Shown here one piece after another: positions 43,349-53,827 of a DNA stretch of 64,000 nt. Location of the stretch: positions 16,784-80,783 of the forward strand of contig LNET01000017.1 of the NCBI GenBank assembly GCA_001464055.1. The letters run 5' to 3'. Origin of the DNA: Burkholderiales bacterium Ga0077543 (GTDB lineage Bacteria; Pseudomonadota; Gammaproteobacteria; Burkholderiales; Burkholderiaceae_C). The notes under the pieces are model-generated. The model searched no databases and was not told the DNA's origin. It saw only the letters and a list, made by a program, of their open reading frames with translations. The number at the start of each line of letters is the position of its first letter. Position 1 is the stretch's first letter. A program made the translations under genes and the position numbers.

Positions 43349-44338
43349 CTAGGCGCGCAGGATGGCCTCGGGGGCGACGCCGCTGCGGGCTCGGGGCGCC
43401 GCGAGCCAGCTCGTCCAGCCCAGGCGGCCGGGCATGGCACCGGCGGCTGGCAGCTGCATCGCCGGCACCTGATCGGCCTGCAGCACCGGGTTGAACGCGA
43501 AGTCGACCTCGGGTCCGACGAACAGCCGCGTCAGTTCCACCAGACGCGTGTGCAGGGGGGCGCCCGGCAGCAGCTTCTCGAATTCCTGGCGGGACATCGG
43601 CCCCATCTGGATGAGAAAGCGGGCCGACGCATCCCAGACCTGCATGCCGGCTGCGGCGTCGACCCCCAGCTGCATGTGGCGCCCGGGCGAACCTGAGCCC
43701 TGCAGGCGCGACTGCTCAGAAGCCGGCAGCCGCACCCAGCCGCCTGCGAATTCGACGATGCGGACTTCGCAGCCGGCTTCCTCGGACAGCATCCCGCGCA
43801 GCCGTTCCGCGCTGCGCGCACGCGAGGAAAGCGCACCGGCGTGGAACAACAGGGCCTGCAAGGGCGTGTGCAGTGCGCTGGCCAGGTGCGGTGTGGCCAG
43901 GCCGACGGTGGCCGCCAGCACGCGCTCGGCCGGAGCCGGGTCCCGCGTGGGCCTGTAACGCGCGCCCGCCTTCACGAACAGGCCGACGAAGCGGCGCGAG
44001 AGCATGTCGAAGAAGCCCTGCAGCGCGGTCGACCGCTGGCGGTTCTCGCCATCGACCCAGGCGGTGTAGTGGCGCGGCAGCACGCCGCCAGGGCCGACCA
44101 GCCCCATCGTGGGGGTGGTCAACTCGTTGAATTCGGGCTGGGCCTCGAGCACCTCGCGGCTGGCGAATCCCAGCTTGGACGTGGTGCGGAAGTCGATCTC
44201 GGTGGGGTCTCGGCCCGGCGCCATCACGGCCGCCGCCTGGTCCAGGCTGAAGCGCGCGGGTTCACGCTTCAGGCGCTCCAGCGGCGAGGGCGCCGGCCGC
44301 GGCTGCGGCAACGGGCCGGTGCGAGGCTCGTCGGTCAC
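43349..44338 (-). CDS. tssG: T6SS baseplate protein TssG
   Basis: A 329-aa TssG read from a GTG at 44338 that overlaps the tssF stop (GTGA). Recognisable features are LERLKREPARFSLDQAAAVM, DFRTTSKLGFASREV, LVGPGGVLPRHYTAWVDGEN and the C-terminal MSRQEFEKLLPGAPLHTRLV. TssG forms the baseplate wedge with TssE, TssF and TssK. The length is usual for the family. Confidence 0.94.
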   Translation of the reverse strand: MTDEPRTGPLPQPRPAPSPLERLKREPARFSLDQAAAVMAPGRDPTEIDFRTTSKLGFASREVLEAQPEFNELTTPTMGLVGPGGVLPRHYTAWVDGENRQRSTALQGFFDMLSRRFVGLFVKAGARYRPTRDPAPAERVLAATVGLATPHLASALHTPLQALLFHAGALSSRARSAERLRGMLSEEAGCEVRIVEFAGGWVRLPASEQSRLQGSGSPGRHMQLGVDAAAGMQVWDASARFLIQMGPMSRQEFEKLLPGAPLHTRLVELTRLFVGPEVDFAFNPVLQADQVPAMQLPAAGAMPGRLGWTSWLAAPRARSGVAPEAILRA

Positions 44339-46164
44339 AACAGCACGCGTGTCCCGCTGCGAGGCGGCCAGGACGCCACCGCAGCACTGCGGCCGCGCAG
44401 GTGCGCCGAGGTGCGCACGAAGCCATTGATCGACACCTGCAGCGCAAAGAGCCGCTCGAGCACGCCCGCCAGCACGAACAGCCCCCCGGCCGTCCAGGCC
44501 TGGGGTTCGAAGGTGATCTGGATGTCGATGCCGCGGGCGAAGTTGCCGGGCCGGGTGCCGGGCAGCCGCGCGACGCTGGGCGTGGCGTTGACCGCCACGA
44601 TGCCGTCCAGCGCCAACCGCGTTTCCGGCACGTCGCGCAGGTCGTGCAGACGCAGCATCTCACGCAGCGCCAGCGCCGCCTGTTCGCCACCGGTGACGCC
44701 CAGGTGGTTCAGCGCCAGATGCGACACCAGCCGCCAGCCACTGCGTTCGCGCAACTGCGGCCGCAACGTGGCGGTGGGTGGCGACAGGCAAAGCGCCCCC
44801 GCGGCCGGTGCCGCCGGATCGCTGATGCGAAGCGCGGGCTGGCCGCCGCCAAAGGGCAGCAGGGAAGGCAGGTCGCGGTTGCAGCAGAGCAGGTCGAGGC
44901 TGAGCACGCCATCGGCCGGCAGCGCCGGGTTGAACTGGGGGTCGCGCATCATCAAGCGGGTTTCGGTGCCGCCCAGCACGGAAGGTGCCGCCCGCCGCGA
45001 CGCCAGCCAGCTCAGGCCCTCGGCGTCGGGTTCGGAACCCACCGCATGCTTGAGCCGCTGGAAGTGCGGCACCTTGCGTGGCAGCGGCGCTTCGGGTCGG
45101 CTCAGGCGAACGTCTTCGACGGCATAGGCCTCGAGCGCGGCGGGCCGGCGCGCGTCAGGCACCACGAGCCATTCCGACTGCGTGCCGTCCAGGGCAATGG
45201 GTTCGCCCGCGTGCTCGAACAGGTTGATCGCCGGGGTGGCGCCGAGCACGAAATTCTCTTCGCTGACGCTGCGCTCGAGCTCGCCCGTGGTGCTGGCCAG
45301 GTAGACGAAGACTTCGAGCGTACTGCCGGCCTGCACCAGGGTTCGGGCCTCGAGCCCGGACAGTTCGATGTAGAGGAACTTGGCCGGAAAGGCGAAGTAT
45401 TCGGTCAGCAGGCGATGGCCGGAGAACGCACGCTGCGGCCAGGGCAGCGCGGCCTCTTCGGCTTCGAAGCCCACATGGCGCAGCGACTCGCGCGGCAGGA
45501 ATGTCGGCCGGGAATCGGCAGGGCCGTCGGCCAAGGCGATGGACAGGGTCGAAGTGCAAAGAAGTTCGAGCAGCTGCGTCGGCATCTGCCCAGTGCCGCG
45601 CAGATGCAGGCGCAGCCGGTCCAGACCCAGCGCGCTGAAGCCCAGGGCCGGCACGGTGGTGGCCAGGCTCAAGCGCAGCACGGCCGCCGCGCGCGGAGCG
45701 TGCGGGTTGGCCGGCGCTGGCAGCGGCAGCCCGGACAGCTTGGCCTTGGTGATCGTGACCGGCCAGAGCACGGTGTCGTGGCAGGTGCGGTAGTGCAGCG
45801 ATTCGCCTCGCACCGCCTGGGTCAGCAGCGGCGTGCCCCTGGGCACCAGCGAGGCCCCCTGCGCTTCGGGCTTGGGCAGCAGCTGCACCGTCGTCATCGA
45901 AGGCACTGGCGCCAGCAGGTGCGGACAGAGCAGCTCCAGCAGCGCGTCCGACAGGTCGGCCGATTCATCGTCGAGCCGGTGCTGCACCCGCGCCGCCAGG
46001 AACGCCACGCCTTCGAGCAGGCGCTCGACATGGGGGTCGTCGACGGCGTCGGCAGTGATGCGCAGGCGGCCGGCAACCTTGGGGTTGGCTTCAGCGAACT
46101 CGCCGGCGAGCTTGCGGATGGCCGCGAGCTCGCGGTCGTAGAAGGGCAGCAGCGCGTCGGCCAC
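44335..46164 (-). CDS. tssF: T6SS baseplate protein TssF
   Basis: A 609-aa protein from a GTG at 46164. It has the canonical TssF beginning MADALLPFYDRELAAIRKLA, then EANPKVAGRLRI, DPHVERLLEGVAFLAARVQHR and SDALLELLCPHLLAPVPSM. TssF is the large wedge subunit of the baseplate. The gene is separated from tssE by 4 bases and overlaps tssG by 4 bases. Confidence 0.95.
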   Translation of the reverse strand: MADALLPFYDRELAAIRKLAGEFAEANPKVAGRLRITADAVDDPHVERLLEGVAFLAARVQHRLDDESADLSDALLELLCPHLLAPVPSMTTVQLLPKPEAQGASLVPRGTPLLTQAVRGESLHYRTCHDTVLWPVTITKAKLSGLPLPAPANPHAPRAAAVLRLSLATTVPALGFSALGLDRLRLHLRGTGQMPTQLLELLCTSTLSIALADGPADSRPTFLPRESLRHVGFEAEEAALPWPQRAFSGHRLLTEYFAFPAKFLYIELSGLEARTLVQAGSTLEVFVYLASTTGELERSVSEENFVLGATPAINLFEHAGEPIALDGTQSEWLVVPDARRPAALEAYAVEDVRLSRPEAPLPRKVPHFQRLKHAVGSEPDAEGLSWLASRRAAPSVLGGTETRLMMRDPQFNPALPADGVLSLDLLCCNRDLPSLLPFGGGQPALRISDPAAPAAGALCLSPPTATLRPQLRERSGWRLVSHLALNHLGVTGGEQAALALREMLRLHDLRDVPETRLALDGIVAVNATPSVARLPGTRPGNFARGIDIQITFEPQAWTAGGLFVLAGVLERLFALQVSINGFVRTSAHLRGRSAAVASWPPRSGTRVLL

Positions 46165-46168
46165 GGCT

Positions 46169-46687
46169 TCAGGCCTCGCGCACCGTGACGTCGCGGCTGA
46201 CGGGTTCGAGCAGCGTCTCGAAGCTCACCGGCTCGGGCACCGGGTCGGCGCGCAGCACGGCGTCGACCTTCAGGTGCAGGGTCCCGCCCAGGCTGTTGCC
46301 CTGCTTGGCCAGGGTGACCGTGACGTTCATCAGGCGCGGTTCGAAGCGGCGGATCGTGGCCTCGACCTCGCGCAACAGGCCTGCGCGCAAATCAGGCACG
46401 CTGTAGGTGCCCGAGGCCGGATCGGGAATGCCGTAGTTGACCAGGGACGTGGGCAGCTCCGTCAACAGGCGTGGCAAAGGTCGACGGCGCCTGCGGGCGT
46501 TCAGCAGGCATTCCATGTCGCGCCGCACGGCAGCGTGCAGCTTCTCCAGCGCCTCGGCCGCGCTCGGTGCATGAGCGGGGTGTTCGTCGCCATCGGCGTC
46601 GAACAGGCGGTCGAGCAGCGGCAACTGGGCCCGCAGCGGTGGCGGCCTGCCGCCGCCTGCGCCACCTCCTGGCTTGCCCTGGTTCAA
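46169..46687 (-). CDS. tssE: T6SS baseplate protein TssE (gp25-like)
   Basis: A 172-aa lysozyme-like gp25 homologue. The start is taken as the TTG at 46687, which overlaps the tagJ stop (TTGA), because the N-terminus then reads MNQGKPGGGAGGG followed by LPLLDRLFDADGDEH, the usual TssE opening. A longer upstream frame lies inside tagJ. Typical features are RRDMECLLNARRRRRPLP, SLVNYGIPDPASGTYS and IRRFEPRLMNVTVTL. It is a baseplate wedge component. Confidence 0.92.
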   Translation of the reverse strand: MNQGKPGGGAGGGRPPPLRAQLPLLDRLFDADGDEHPAHAPSAAEALEKLHAAVRRDMECLLNARRRRRPLPRLLTELPTSLVNYGIPDPASGTYSVPDLRAGLLREVEATIRRFEPRLMNVTVTLAKQGNSLGGTLHLKVDAVLRADPVPEPVSFETLLEPVSRDVTVREA

Positions 46688-47487
46688 TCGAACACCACGG
46701 TTTCCAGCGCCGTGAATGCCAACACCTGCTCGCCGACCAGCATCATGCGCTGGCCGCGCCCACGCACCGGCCCCTGCTCGGGCTCGGTCCATTCGGTGGC
46801 TCGGCCCAGTTGCAGGGCGCTGTCGGTCTCGGGCGCGGCGCCCAGGTAAATGGCGGGGAAATACACGACACCCTCGGTGCCGTCCTTCAAGTCGATGGCG
46901 CAACGCCGCCAGATCAGGTCGCGGGTGCGCCGCGGTGGGTCGAAGGCCAGCGACTGCACGCGCGAGACCGGCACCAGGATGTGGTCGCCGGCCGTCGTCA
47001 GCACCTCGAACTCCGCGGCGAAGAGGTCGTCGGCGTCGCGCAGGTCGTCAAAGGCCTGGACGCTGCCATCGGCCGCCTCGAGGCGGCCGGGCGCACGCGC
47101 TCGCAGGGTCTCGACTTCATCGGCAGCGGCCTGCGCTGCGGCCACGTCGCCCAGCCGCAGCAGCATGCGCGCGCGCAGCGCCGCCTGCTGCGCCGGCGTG
47201 GCGTCGTCGCCCTGGTACTTGGGCGCACGGCCTTCGCGCAGCACCTGCAAGCGAAGAACTTCGGCGCGCAGCAGCTTGCGGAACTCCAGCACCGCGGGGT
47301 TGGGCTCGTGCAGGGCTGCAGCGTCGAGCATGCGGTCGGCGCGTTCGGCTTCGCCCGTGCACAACAGCAGTTCGGCCATCAGCCAGCGGGCGTCGGCATC
47401 GGTGGGCGCGGCCTTCACGGCCGCGGTGGCGGCGGCAAGGGCGCCGGCAAGGTCGCCGGCACGAAGGGCATCTCCAGCAGTGGTCAT
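46684..47487 (-). CDS. T6SS accessory protein TagJ (ImpE family)
   Basis: A 267-aa protein. The N-terminal TPR-like region (GDLAGALAAATAAVKAAPTD) is followed by the ImpE domain (DADDLFAAEFEVLTTAGDHI, VQSLAFDPPRRTRDLIWRR and YFPAIYLGA). TagJ binds the TssB sheath protein and helps ClpV recycling in Pseudomonas H1-T6SS. It is found only in some T6SS subtypes, among them the Agrobacterium-like one. It lies between the second tssC and tssE genes. Confidence 0.92.
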   Translation of the reverse strand: MTTAGDALRAGDLAGALAAATAAVKAAPTDADARWLMAELLLCTGEAERADRMLDAAALHEPNPAVLEFRKLLRAEVLRLQVLREGRAPKYQGDDATPAQQAALRARMLLRLGDVAAAQAAADEVETLRARAPGRLEAADGSVQAFDDLRDADDLFAAEFEVLTTAGDHILVPVSRVQSLAFDPPRRTRDLIWRRCAIDLKDGTEGVVYFPAIYLGAAPETDSALQLGRATEWTEPEQGPVRGRGQRMMLVGEQVLAFTALETVVFD

Positions 47488-47509
47488 CGGCGTCTTTCTT
47501 CGGGTGGTT

Positions 47510-49036
47510 TCAGGCGTTGGTGTTGCGGGGCGAGAACTCGGTGACGAGGCGGAAGGTGGCGCCGATGTCGTCGAGCTGGTGATGGGGCTGCAGATGGACG
47601 GTGCAGTTGTACACGCCGGGCCGGCTCTCGCGTTCGCGCACTTCCACCCGGGCCGCCAGCAGCGGGTACTTCGCGGTCGACTCGACGTTGCTCAGGCTGC
47701 CGCCGCTGACATAGGAGTTCAGCCAGCGCTGCAGCCGACTTTCGACGTCCTTGGGGTCTAGGAAGCTGCCGACCATGTCGCGCCCCATCATCTTCACGCA
47801 GTGGGCGAAGCGGCTGACGCACAGGATGGAATTGATCTGCGCAGAGATGCGCTGGTTGGCCTGGGCCACCGCAGTGGACATGCGCGGCGGCCGATGCAGG
47901 GATGGCAGCGCACCGAAGCAGGCCTCGGACAGGCCGTCCAGCGCCGACAGCGGAATCAGGCCGGCGTCGCTGATCTGGTTTTCCTGCTCGTCGGTGAAGG
48001 CCACTTCCAGGGGTGCGCGCGCCGGTGCCTCGGCCCGGACGTCGGAAAACAGCCGCTCGTACGGCAAGTCGTCGAGCACACCGCCGCGGGCCTCGTCCAG
48101 GATATCGGCACCCCGCACTTCGGCGGGCCAGGCGTAGCGGTCGAAAGCGCGCACGGCTGCTGCCGCAAAGCCGTAGACCGGGCTGGTCCAGACGCGGTCG
48201 GCAGCATCGGGCGAATGACTGCGAAAACGGAATCGGTCGACGCGGCTGCCATCGTCGGCCCAGGCCGGACGGGCCAGCACCCGCGGCAGGGCCACGCCGA
48301 TGAAACGCAGGTCCTCCTGCACCGACGCCTGCCGCCAGCGCTGATGCTCCGGGCCCTGCAGCACCTTGGCCGGGTCGAAGCTGGGCGTGATGGCCGAGAA
48401 ATGCTCCATTCCCAACAGTTCGGGCGCAGCACTGAAGATCATCGGCGAGAACGAGGCAGCGGCAATGCCGGCCAGGCCCGACAAGGCACTGATGTCGTCG
48501 GTGGGGTGGGTGGGGCCCGGGCGGTGGCGGACTTCGTAGTCGCAGGCCAGCAGCCCGAACGGTTCGCCGCCGGCCATGCCGAACTGCTCTTCGTGGATCT
48601 TGCGGAACAGCTGGCTCTGGTCGAATTCGATCGCCCTGTCGATGTCGCGGCAGACCTCGACCCAGCGCGCCTGCAGCATCTTCAGCCGCACGGGGTTGCC
48701 CTTGCCCTGCGGCACGCGTTCGACGAGCCAGGCCAGGCCGCGCCAGGAACCCTCCAGCCGCTGCAGACGCGGGTGGCGGAGCACCGCGTCCAGCTGCTCG
48801 GAAATCATCGCGTCGAGCCGGGCGATGTCGCGGTCGACCGCCGCGCGCAGCGCACCCAGGCGGTCGGGCTGGGCCCACAGCCAGGCCAGGACCTCCAGCC
48901 CGAACCAGGCCTGAAGATGCAGTTTTCGGTCGGAACTGGCCACGAAGGTAGCCAGTTCGGTGACGGCGACCGCCTTGCCCCAGAACCTCCCTGCCAGGAC
49001 GGCTTCGCGAAGCGTCCCTGAGTGGGTACCGGACAT
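47510..49036 (-). CDS. Second TssC-like sheath protein (ImpD/TssC paralogue)
   Basis: A 508-aa paralogue of the downstream-numbered TssC (tssC at 49056). Shared landmarks are [69 protein letters not shown] and a YPLLAARVEVRERESRPGVYN end. The N-terminal 70 residues differ from TssC (LATFVASSDRKLHLQAWFGL). Paired TssC proteins occur in Rhizobium (ImpC/ImpD) and Agrobacterium (TssC40/TssC41), where both contribute to secretion. It is likely to be a sheath or sheath-baseplate component. Confidence 0.9.
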   Translation of the reverse strand: MSGTHSGTLREAVLAGRFWGKAVAVTELATFVASSDRKLHLQAWFGLEVLAWLWAQPDRLGALRAAVDRDIARLDAMISEQLDAVLRHPRLQRLEGSWRGLAWLVERVPQGKGNPVRLKMLQARWVEVCRDIDRAIEFDQSQLFRKIHEEQFGMAGGEPFGLLACDYEVRHRPGPTHPTDDISALSGLAGIAAASFSPMIFSAAPELLGMEHFSAITPSFDPAKVLQGPEHQRWRQASVQEDLRFIGVALPRVLARPAWADDGSRVDRFRFRSHSPDAADRVWTSPVYGFAAAAVRAFDRYAWPAEVRGADILDEARGGVLDDLPYERLFSDVRAEAPARAPLEVAFTDEQENQISDAGLIPLSALDGLSEACFGALPSLHRPPRMSTAVAQANQRISAQINSILCVSRFAHCVKMMGRDMVGSFLDPKDVESRLQRWLNSYVSGGSLSNVESTAKYPLLAARVEVRERESRPGVYNCTVHLQPHHQLDDIGATFRLVTEFSPRNTNA

Positions 49037-49055
49037 GGCGCTCCGCCGGCCCCTT

Positions 49056-50552
49056 TCAGGACTTCTGCGGGATCCGCGCCACCATGCGCATCGACGTGGT
49101 CAGTTCTTCCATCTGCAGCCAGGGCCGCAGGTAGGCCACGGCGTTGTAGCTGCCGGGCCGGCCAGGGATCTCCTTGACCTCGATCTTGGCTTCACGCAAC
49201 GGGTACTTGGCCCGTGCTTCCTGCCCTGCACCTTCCATCGGGTTGACGTAGCTCTGGATCCAGCGGTTGAGCCACTTCTCGCAGTCGCTGGCTTCCATGA
49301 ACGAGCCGATCTTGTCGCGCGCCATCACCTTCAGGAAATGAGCAAAGCGACTGGTGGCCATGACGTAAGGCAGCCGCGCCGAGATCGCCGCATTGGCCGT
49401 GGCGTCGGGCCGGTCGTACTTCTTGGGCAACTGCGCCGACTGCGCACCGAAGAACACGGCGTAGTCGGTGTTCTTGTAATGGCACAGCGGCAGGAAGCCC
49501 AGGTTCGAGAGCTCGGCCTCGCGCCGGTCGGTGATGCCGATCTCGGTGGGGCACTTGGCGTCGCCGTCGCCGTCGTCGGAGGTGAAGGTGTGGGTCGGCA
49601 GGCCCGTGACCTTGCCGCCACCTTCGGCACCGCGGATGGCCGTGCAAAAGCCGTATTGGGCGAACGCATCCGTCAGCCGTGCGCCCATGACGTAGGCCGC
49701 GTTCATCCAGCAGTAGTGGTCGTGGTCCATCGCCTTGGCGGAGCCGTCGGCGTTGGTGGGCGCTTCCTCGTATCGGAATTCCTCGACGGGCTTGGTGGCC
49801 TCGCCGTAGGGCACACGGGCGATGACCCGCGGCATCACCAGGTTCACGAAACGGCTGTCTTCGGTTTCGCGGAAACCGCGCCACTTGGTGTATTCGGCGG
49901 TTTCGAAGATCTTGGCCAGGTCGCGCGGCTTGGACAGCTCGCTCCAGTTGTCGAATCCGAACATGCCCGCGCCGACACCCGAGATGAAGGGCGCGAAGGC
50001 CCCCGCAGCGACGTTGGAAATCAGCTTCAGCGTCTCGACGTCCTCAGGGTGGGCCGTCCATTCATAGTCGCCGATCAGCGCGCCGTAAGGTTCGCCGCCC
50101 GGGGTGCCGAACTCGTTCTCGTAGATCTTCTTGAACAGCTGGCTCTGGTCGAACTCGACAGCCTTCTGCAGGTCCTTGCCCAGTTCCTTCTTCGAGGCCT
50201 GGAACATGCGGATCTTCAGCGAGGTACCGGTTTCGCTGTTCATCACCAGATGATTCAGGCCGCGCCAGCTGCCTTCGAGCTTGAGGAAACGCTCGTGGTG
50301 CATGATCTTGTTGAGCTGCTCGGACACCTTGCGGTCGATCTCGGCAATGGCCCGGTCGAAGGTGACGACGAGGTTGCGGTTGAAGGTGACGGTACCCTTC
50401 AGCGCTTCTTCGGTCAGGGCGCGGATGAGCTCCTCGGCGCGGTCGCGCTCGGTCTGCTTGGTCGCGCCGATGACCTGGTCGAGAAAGCTCGCGCCACCTT
50501 CCGTGGTGGTGACGGTGGTCGAGGCAGCGCCTTGCGATTCAGTGGCACTCAT
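49056..50552 (-). CDS. tssC: T6SS sheath large subunit TssC
   Basis: A 498-aa canonical TssC from the ATG at 50552. It has an acid/Thr-rich N-terminal tail ([20 protein letters not shown]) and [19 protein letters not shown] core ([20 protein letters not shown]), then [31 protein letters not shown] and [20 protein letters not shown]. It ends [11 protein letters not shown]. With TssB it forms the contractile sheath. It is 4 bases downstream of tssB. Confidence 0.95.
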   Translation of the reverse strand: MSATESQGAASTTVTTTEGGASFLDQVIGATKQTERDRAEELIRALTEEALKGTVTFNRNLVVTFDRAIAEIDRKVSEQLNKIMHHERFLKLEGSWRGLNHLVMNSETGTSLKIRMFQASKKELGKDLQKAVEFDQSQLFKKIYENEFGTPGGEPYGALIGDYEWTAHPEDVETLKLISNVAAGAFAPFISGVGAGMFGFDNWSELSKPRDLAKIFETAEYTKWRGFRETEDSRFVNLVMPRVIARVPYGEATKPVEEFRYEEAPTNADGSAKAMDHDHYCWMNAAYVMGARLTDAFAQYGFCTAIRGAEGGGKVTGLPTHTFTSDDGDGDAKCPTEIGITDRREAELSNLGFLPLCHYKNTDYAVFFGAQSAQLPKKYDRPDATANAAISARLPYVMATSRFAHFLKVMARDKIGSFMEASDCEKWLNRWIQSYVNPMEGAGQEARAKYPLREAKIEVKEIPGRPGSYNAVAYLRPWLQMEELTTSMRMVARIPQKS

Positions 50553-50556
50553 GGGC

Positions 50557-51063
50557 TCAACCTTCCGACTTCTTGATGCCAAGCTCGGCCGACAGGGCGT
50601 CGAGCTTCGATTTGTCCTGCAGCACCTGCTCGAGCAGGCCTTCGAGTTCCTCGGACAGGTCGGCCTTGCTGACCAGGTCGCGCAGGCGGCTGCGGGTTTC
50701 GAGCATGGCCTTCAGTGCCGGCACCTGCTCGGCCACCTTGGCCGGATCGAAGTCGTCGAGCGACTTGAACTTCAGGTTCACGGCCATCTGGCTGTCGTCG
50801 CCGGCCAGGGTGTTGTCGACCTTCAGGTTCAGGCCGGGTGCCACGCGCGCCATCACGTCGTTGAAGTTGTCGCGGTCGATCTGCACGAACTTGCGTTCTG
50901 CCAGCGGCTTGATCGGCTCGGTCGGGTCGCCGGCGTAGTCGCCCATGACGCCGACCACGAAGGGCAGCTCGCGCACGATGGCGGCTCCGTCGGTCTCGAC
51001 GTCATAGGTGATGTGCACGCGGGGTTTGCGGACCCGGGCTAGTTTTTCGTGGACGCTGTTCAT
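50557..51063 (-). CDS. tssB: T6SS sheath small subunit TssB
   Basis: A 168-aa TssB from the ATG at 51063, first gene of the tssB-tssC-tssC2-tagJ-tssE-tssF-tssG-methyltransferase operon. It shows [54 protein letters not shown] and a C-terminal helical [19 protein letters not shown] much longer in-frame extension upstream runs antisense to the LysM gene and is not real. Its promoter should lie in the 204-base region 51064-51267. Confidence 0.95.
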   Translation of the reverse strand: MNSVHEKLARVRKPRVHITYDVETDGAAIVRELPFVVGVMGDYAGDPTEPIKPLAERKFVQIDRDNFNDVMARVAPGLNLKVDNTLAGDDSQMAVNLKFKSLDDFDPAKVAEQVPALKAMLETRSRLRDLVSKADLSEELEGLLEQVLQDKSKLDALSAELGIKKSEG

Positions 51064-51267
51064 GCTTTCCTCAATATGCGTGGCGGAAATTGTCCGGTCG
51101 AATCTGCGCCTGGGTTGCGCGCTCGTACAAACGCAAAAGGTATCACAGGAACCTGCGCGAATCCATCCTTTCGTCGTGAGTGCCAACCCGATACAAGCGA
51201 TGAAGTCATCACGGTGTGTGACGCTTGCGGCTTGGCCCCACAGGTTGGGTCGTGGACAATTCGACGG
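51064..51267. promoter_or_regulatory. Divergent promoter region of tssB and the LysM lipoprotein gene
   Basis: 204 bases between two divergent starts must hold promoters for the sheath/baseplate operon and the LysM gene. I see no clear -35/-10 pair and no strong palindrome. Confidence 0.5.
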
Positions 51268-52095
51268 ATGAAGCCACTGCCCATCACCGACTCGACAATT
51301 GCCGCAAACCCCTGGCGCATCGGGCTCATGCTCGCCAGCCTGGGCCTGCTGGCCGCCTGCGCGCAGCCGCCGAAGCCTCCGCCGGCCGAGGCCGCGACCC
51401 CGGTCGCGGCTGCGCCGGCCCCTGTTGCTCCAGCCCCTGAACCTGCACCACTCCCCCCCAACCTGACCGGCGCCGAAATCCCCCGCGCGGTCAGTGCCGC
51501 CATAGAGCACCTGGAAGCCGGCCAGGAAGCGCAGGCGGAAGCCGAACTCAAGCGCGTGCTGCAGGCCGATCCGGCAAACCGCCTGGCACTGAGCCTGATG
51601 CAGCAGATCAAGGACGATCCGCAGGCGGCACTGGGCCGCGAGTCCTTCAGCTACAAGGTGCAGCCCGGTGAATCGCTGTCGAGGATCGCGCAGCGCTTCA
51701 TGAACGACGTGCACCAGTTCTACATCCTGGCCCGCTACAACAACATCAAGGTGCCGCGCTCGCTGGCCGGCGGCCAGACCATCCGCGTGCCGGGCAAGGC
51801 GCCGCCGCCTGGCAGTCTGGCGGCCACCTCGCCGACAGCCACGCCCGTGGCCACCCAGCAGCAACCGCCACCGCCGCCAGAACCCGCGCCCAGCGCAGGA
51901 GCTGCCGACAAGGCCAGGGCCGAGGCCGTGGCGCGACATACCCGCAGCGCCCGCAGTGCTTTCGCCAAACAGGACCTCGACGCTGCCATCCGTGCCTGGG
52001 ACGAGGTGTTGAAGCTCGACCCCGACAACCGCATTGCCATCCTCGAAAAGGACAAGGTGATGGCGCTGAAGGACAAGCTCACGAAGCTGAAGTGA
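51268..52095 (+). CDS. LysM-domain/TPR outer-membrane lipoprotein next to the T6SS
   Basis: A 275-aa lipoprotein from the ATG at 51268. The lipobox is LLAAC with C31; Ala at +2 favours outer-membrane sorting. A Pro/Ala-rich spacer (32-75) is followed by a TPR-like pair ([20 protein letters not shown]), a LysM domain ([19 protein letters not shown] to [12 protein letters not shown]) and a C-terminal TPR-like helix pair. LysM binds peptidoglycan. It is divergent from tssB and its 3-prime end overlaps the convergent kinase gene by 17 bases. Since no TssJ is seen, this outer-membrane lipoprotein could help to anchor the T6SS complex; this is speculation. Confidence 0.85.
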   Translation: MKPLPITDSTIAANPWRIGLMLASLGLLAACAQPPKPPPAEAATPVAAAPAPVAPAPEPAPLPPNLTGAEIPRAVSAAIEHLEAGQEAQAEAELKRVLQADPANRLALSLMQQIKDDPQAALGRESFSYKVQPGESLSRIAQRFMNDVHQFYILARYNNIKVPRSLAGGQTIRVPGKAPPPGSLAATSPTATPVATQQQPPPPPEPAPSAGAADKARAEAVARHTRSARSAFAKQDLDAAIRAWDEVLKLDPDNRIAILEKDKVMALKDKLTKLK

Positions 52096-53827
52096 CGGGC
52101 GGCGGTGCCGGTGCCGGCGCCGGCGCTGCTGCAGGTTGCACTGCGGCATCGGCCTGCAGGGCACCGGCCATGTCGTCGAAGGCTTTGTACAGCAGGCCGA
52201 ATTCGTCGTTGCGGGTCTCGTGGATGCGGTGATCGAACCGGCGCTTGCCGATCTCCGCCATCGACTCCCCGACCAGCCTGATCGGCCTGGCAAAGCGGTT
52301 GGCGAGAAACACCATGGCCACGGCCACGGCCACCACCGTGACCAGCGCCAGCACGACCATGAGCCCGATGGACAGCCGCGCCACCCGCGTGATGGGCTGC
52401 TCGGCGATGCCCAGCGCCACCAGGCCAGCCTGCTTGCCCTGGAAAAGGATCGGGGACTCGAAGCCCAGCATGCGTTCGGTGCCGATGCGGTAGCGCACGA
52501 CCCGGGCAAGGTGGCCGTCGGTCTCGACGAGCTCCGTGCCCAGCGCCACGAACGGCTTGCCGACAAGCACCGTCTGGCTGGACACCCGCACGACACCCGA
52601 GCTGTCGCTGACGACGATGCGCTCGAAATTACCGGTCTTCATCATCGCCTGCACGGCCACGTCGACGGCGTCCCATTCCTCGCCAAGGGCGGCCGGCGCC
52701 GTCACTTCGGCGATGAAGCGCGCCAGCGAAGACCCGTAGTCGCTGACCTGGCCCATCAGCGCCGCATACTGGCGCTGGGTGATGACGGCCGAGGTCAAGC
52801 CCATGACCACCGCCACGACCAGCGCCATGGTCGCCGCCCACTTGATGCGCAGCGGCACCATGCGCGGGCGGTTCGGCTCGTCAGCGGCCTCGTCGATCTC
52901 GTCGATGACCTTTTGCAGCGCTTCGGCCAATTCCTTGCCCGACTGCCAACGCCGATGCGGCTGCTTGGCCAGACAGCGGTCGACCACCCTGCGCAGGGCT
53001 GCGGGCACGCCCGGGTTCGCCTGGCTCAGCGGCACCGGGGTCTCGTTGCCGATGCTGGCCGCCACCGCTGCCAGGCTGTCGCCGCGAAACGGGCGTTCGC
53101 CCGCCAGCATCTGGTACATCACGATGCCGACCGAGAACAGGTCGGAGCGGCCGTCGACCTTGTCGCCGCGGGTCTGTTCGGGCGACATGTACTGGGGCGT
53201 GCCCATCACCGCACCGACCTGGGTGCTGCCACCCTGCGCGTCTGCCATGTGGGCGATGCCGAAGTCCGCCACCTTGACCCCGCCCCCGCTGCGCGGCAGC
53301 ACGATGTTGCCGGGCTTGATGTCGCGGTGCACGACGCCGCGGCCATGGGCATATTCCAGCGCCTGGGCCAGTTGCAGGGCGATCACGGCCACCTGGCGCG
53401 GCGGCAGTTGCCGGCGCTGGCGCAGCAGTTCGGACAGCGACTCGCCGTCGACGAGCTCCATCGCCATGTAGGGCCTGCGATCGATCTCGCCGACGTCGTG
53501 CACCACCACGATGTGCGGGTGCGACAGGCCGCCGGCGGCGCGGGCCTCGCGCAGGAAGCGCATGCGGCATTCCTCGTCCTCGCACAGCGAAGGGTGCAGG
53601 AACTTGATGGCCACGTCGCGGGCGATCGACGGGTCGTGGGCCCGGAACACCGTGGCCATGCCGCCGCTGCCCAACTGGTCCTTGATGAGGTAACGCCCGA
53701 CCTGGCGGGTTCCGGTCTCTGCCGCTGGCTGCGGCGGAGCCGGGGGCTGACCGCCGCCACCGTGCAGCACGGTGGCATCGTCGTCGCCGGCGGGCGCAGC
53801 GGCTGCGCCGGGCCCGGGCGCGTTCAT
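52079..53827 (-). CDS. Membrane Ser/Thr kinase with periplasmic sensor and HAMP (paralogue 1)
   Basis: A 582-aa protein from the ATG at 53827, which overlaps the stop of the TPR gene (ATGA). The short N-terminal tail contains [10 protein letters not shown] with Thr19. The kinase domain (about 44-300) has [14 protein letters not shown]75, HRDIKPGN (167-174), DFG (188-190) and [10 protein letters not shown]. Membrane helices near 325-347 and 485-507 enclose a sensor region with [22 protein letters not shown] domain closes the chain ([17 protein letters not shown]). This inverted design, with kinase first and HAMP last, is shared with the kinase at 55799. Confidence 0.9.
   Translation of the reverse strand: MNAPGPGAAAAPAGDDDATVLHGGGGQPPAPPQPAAETGTRQVGRYLIKDQLGSGGMATVFRAHDPSIARDVAIKFLHPSLCEDEECRMRFLREARAAGGLSHPHIVVVHDVGEIDRRPYMAMELVDGESLSELLRQRRQLPPRQVAVIALQLAQALEYAHGRGVVHRDIKPGNIVLPRSGGGVKVADFGIAHMADAQGGSTQVGAVMGTPQYMSPEQTRGDKVDGRSDLFSVGIVMYQMLAGERPFRGDSLAAVAASIGNETPVPLSQANPGVPAALRRVVDRCLAKQPHRRWQSGKELAEALQKVIDEIDEAADEPNRPRMVPLRIKWAATMALVVAVVMGLTSAVITQRQYAALMGQVSDYGSSLARFIAEVTAPAALGEEWDAVDVAVQAMMKTGNFERIVVSDSSGVVRVSSQTVLVGKPFVALGTELVETDGHLARVVRYRIGTERMLGFESPILFQGKQAGLVALGIAEQPITRVARLSIGLMVVLALVTVVAVAVAMVFLANRFARPIRLVGESMAEIGKRRFDHRIHETRNDEFGLLYKAFDDMAGALQADAAVQPAAAPAPAPAPPPVTSAS

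Noticed and set aside
50557..52596. A 679-codon reading of tssB starting far upstream
   Set aside because: The extra N-terminal part is antisense to the LysM lipoprotein gene and parts of the kinase gene. The ATG at 51063 gives a normal 168-aa TssB.
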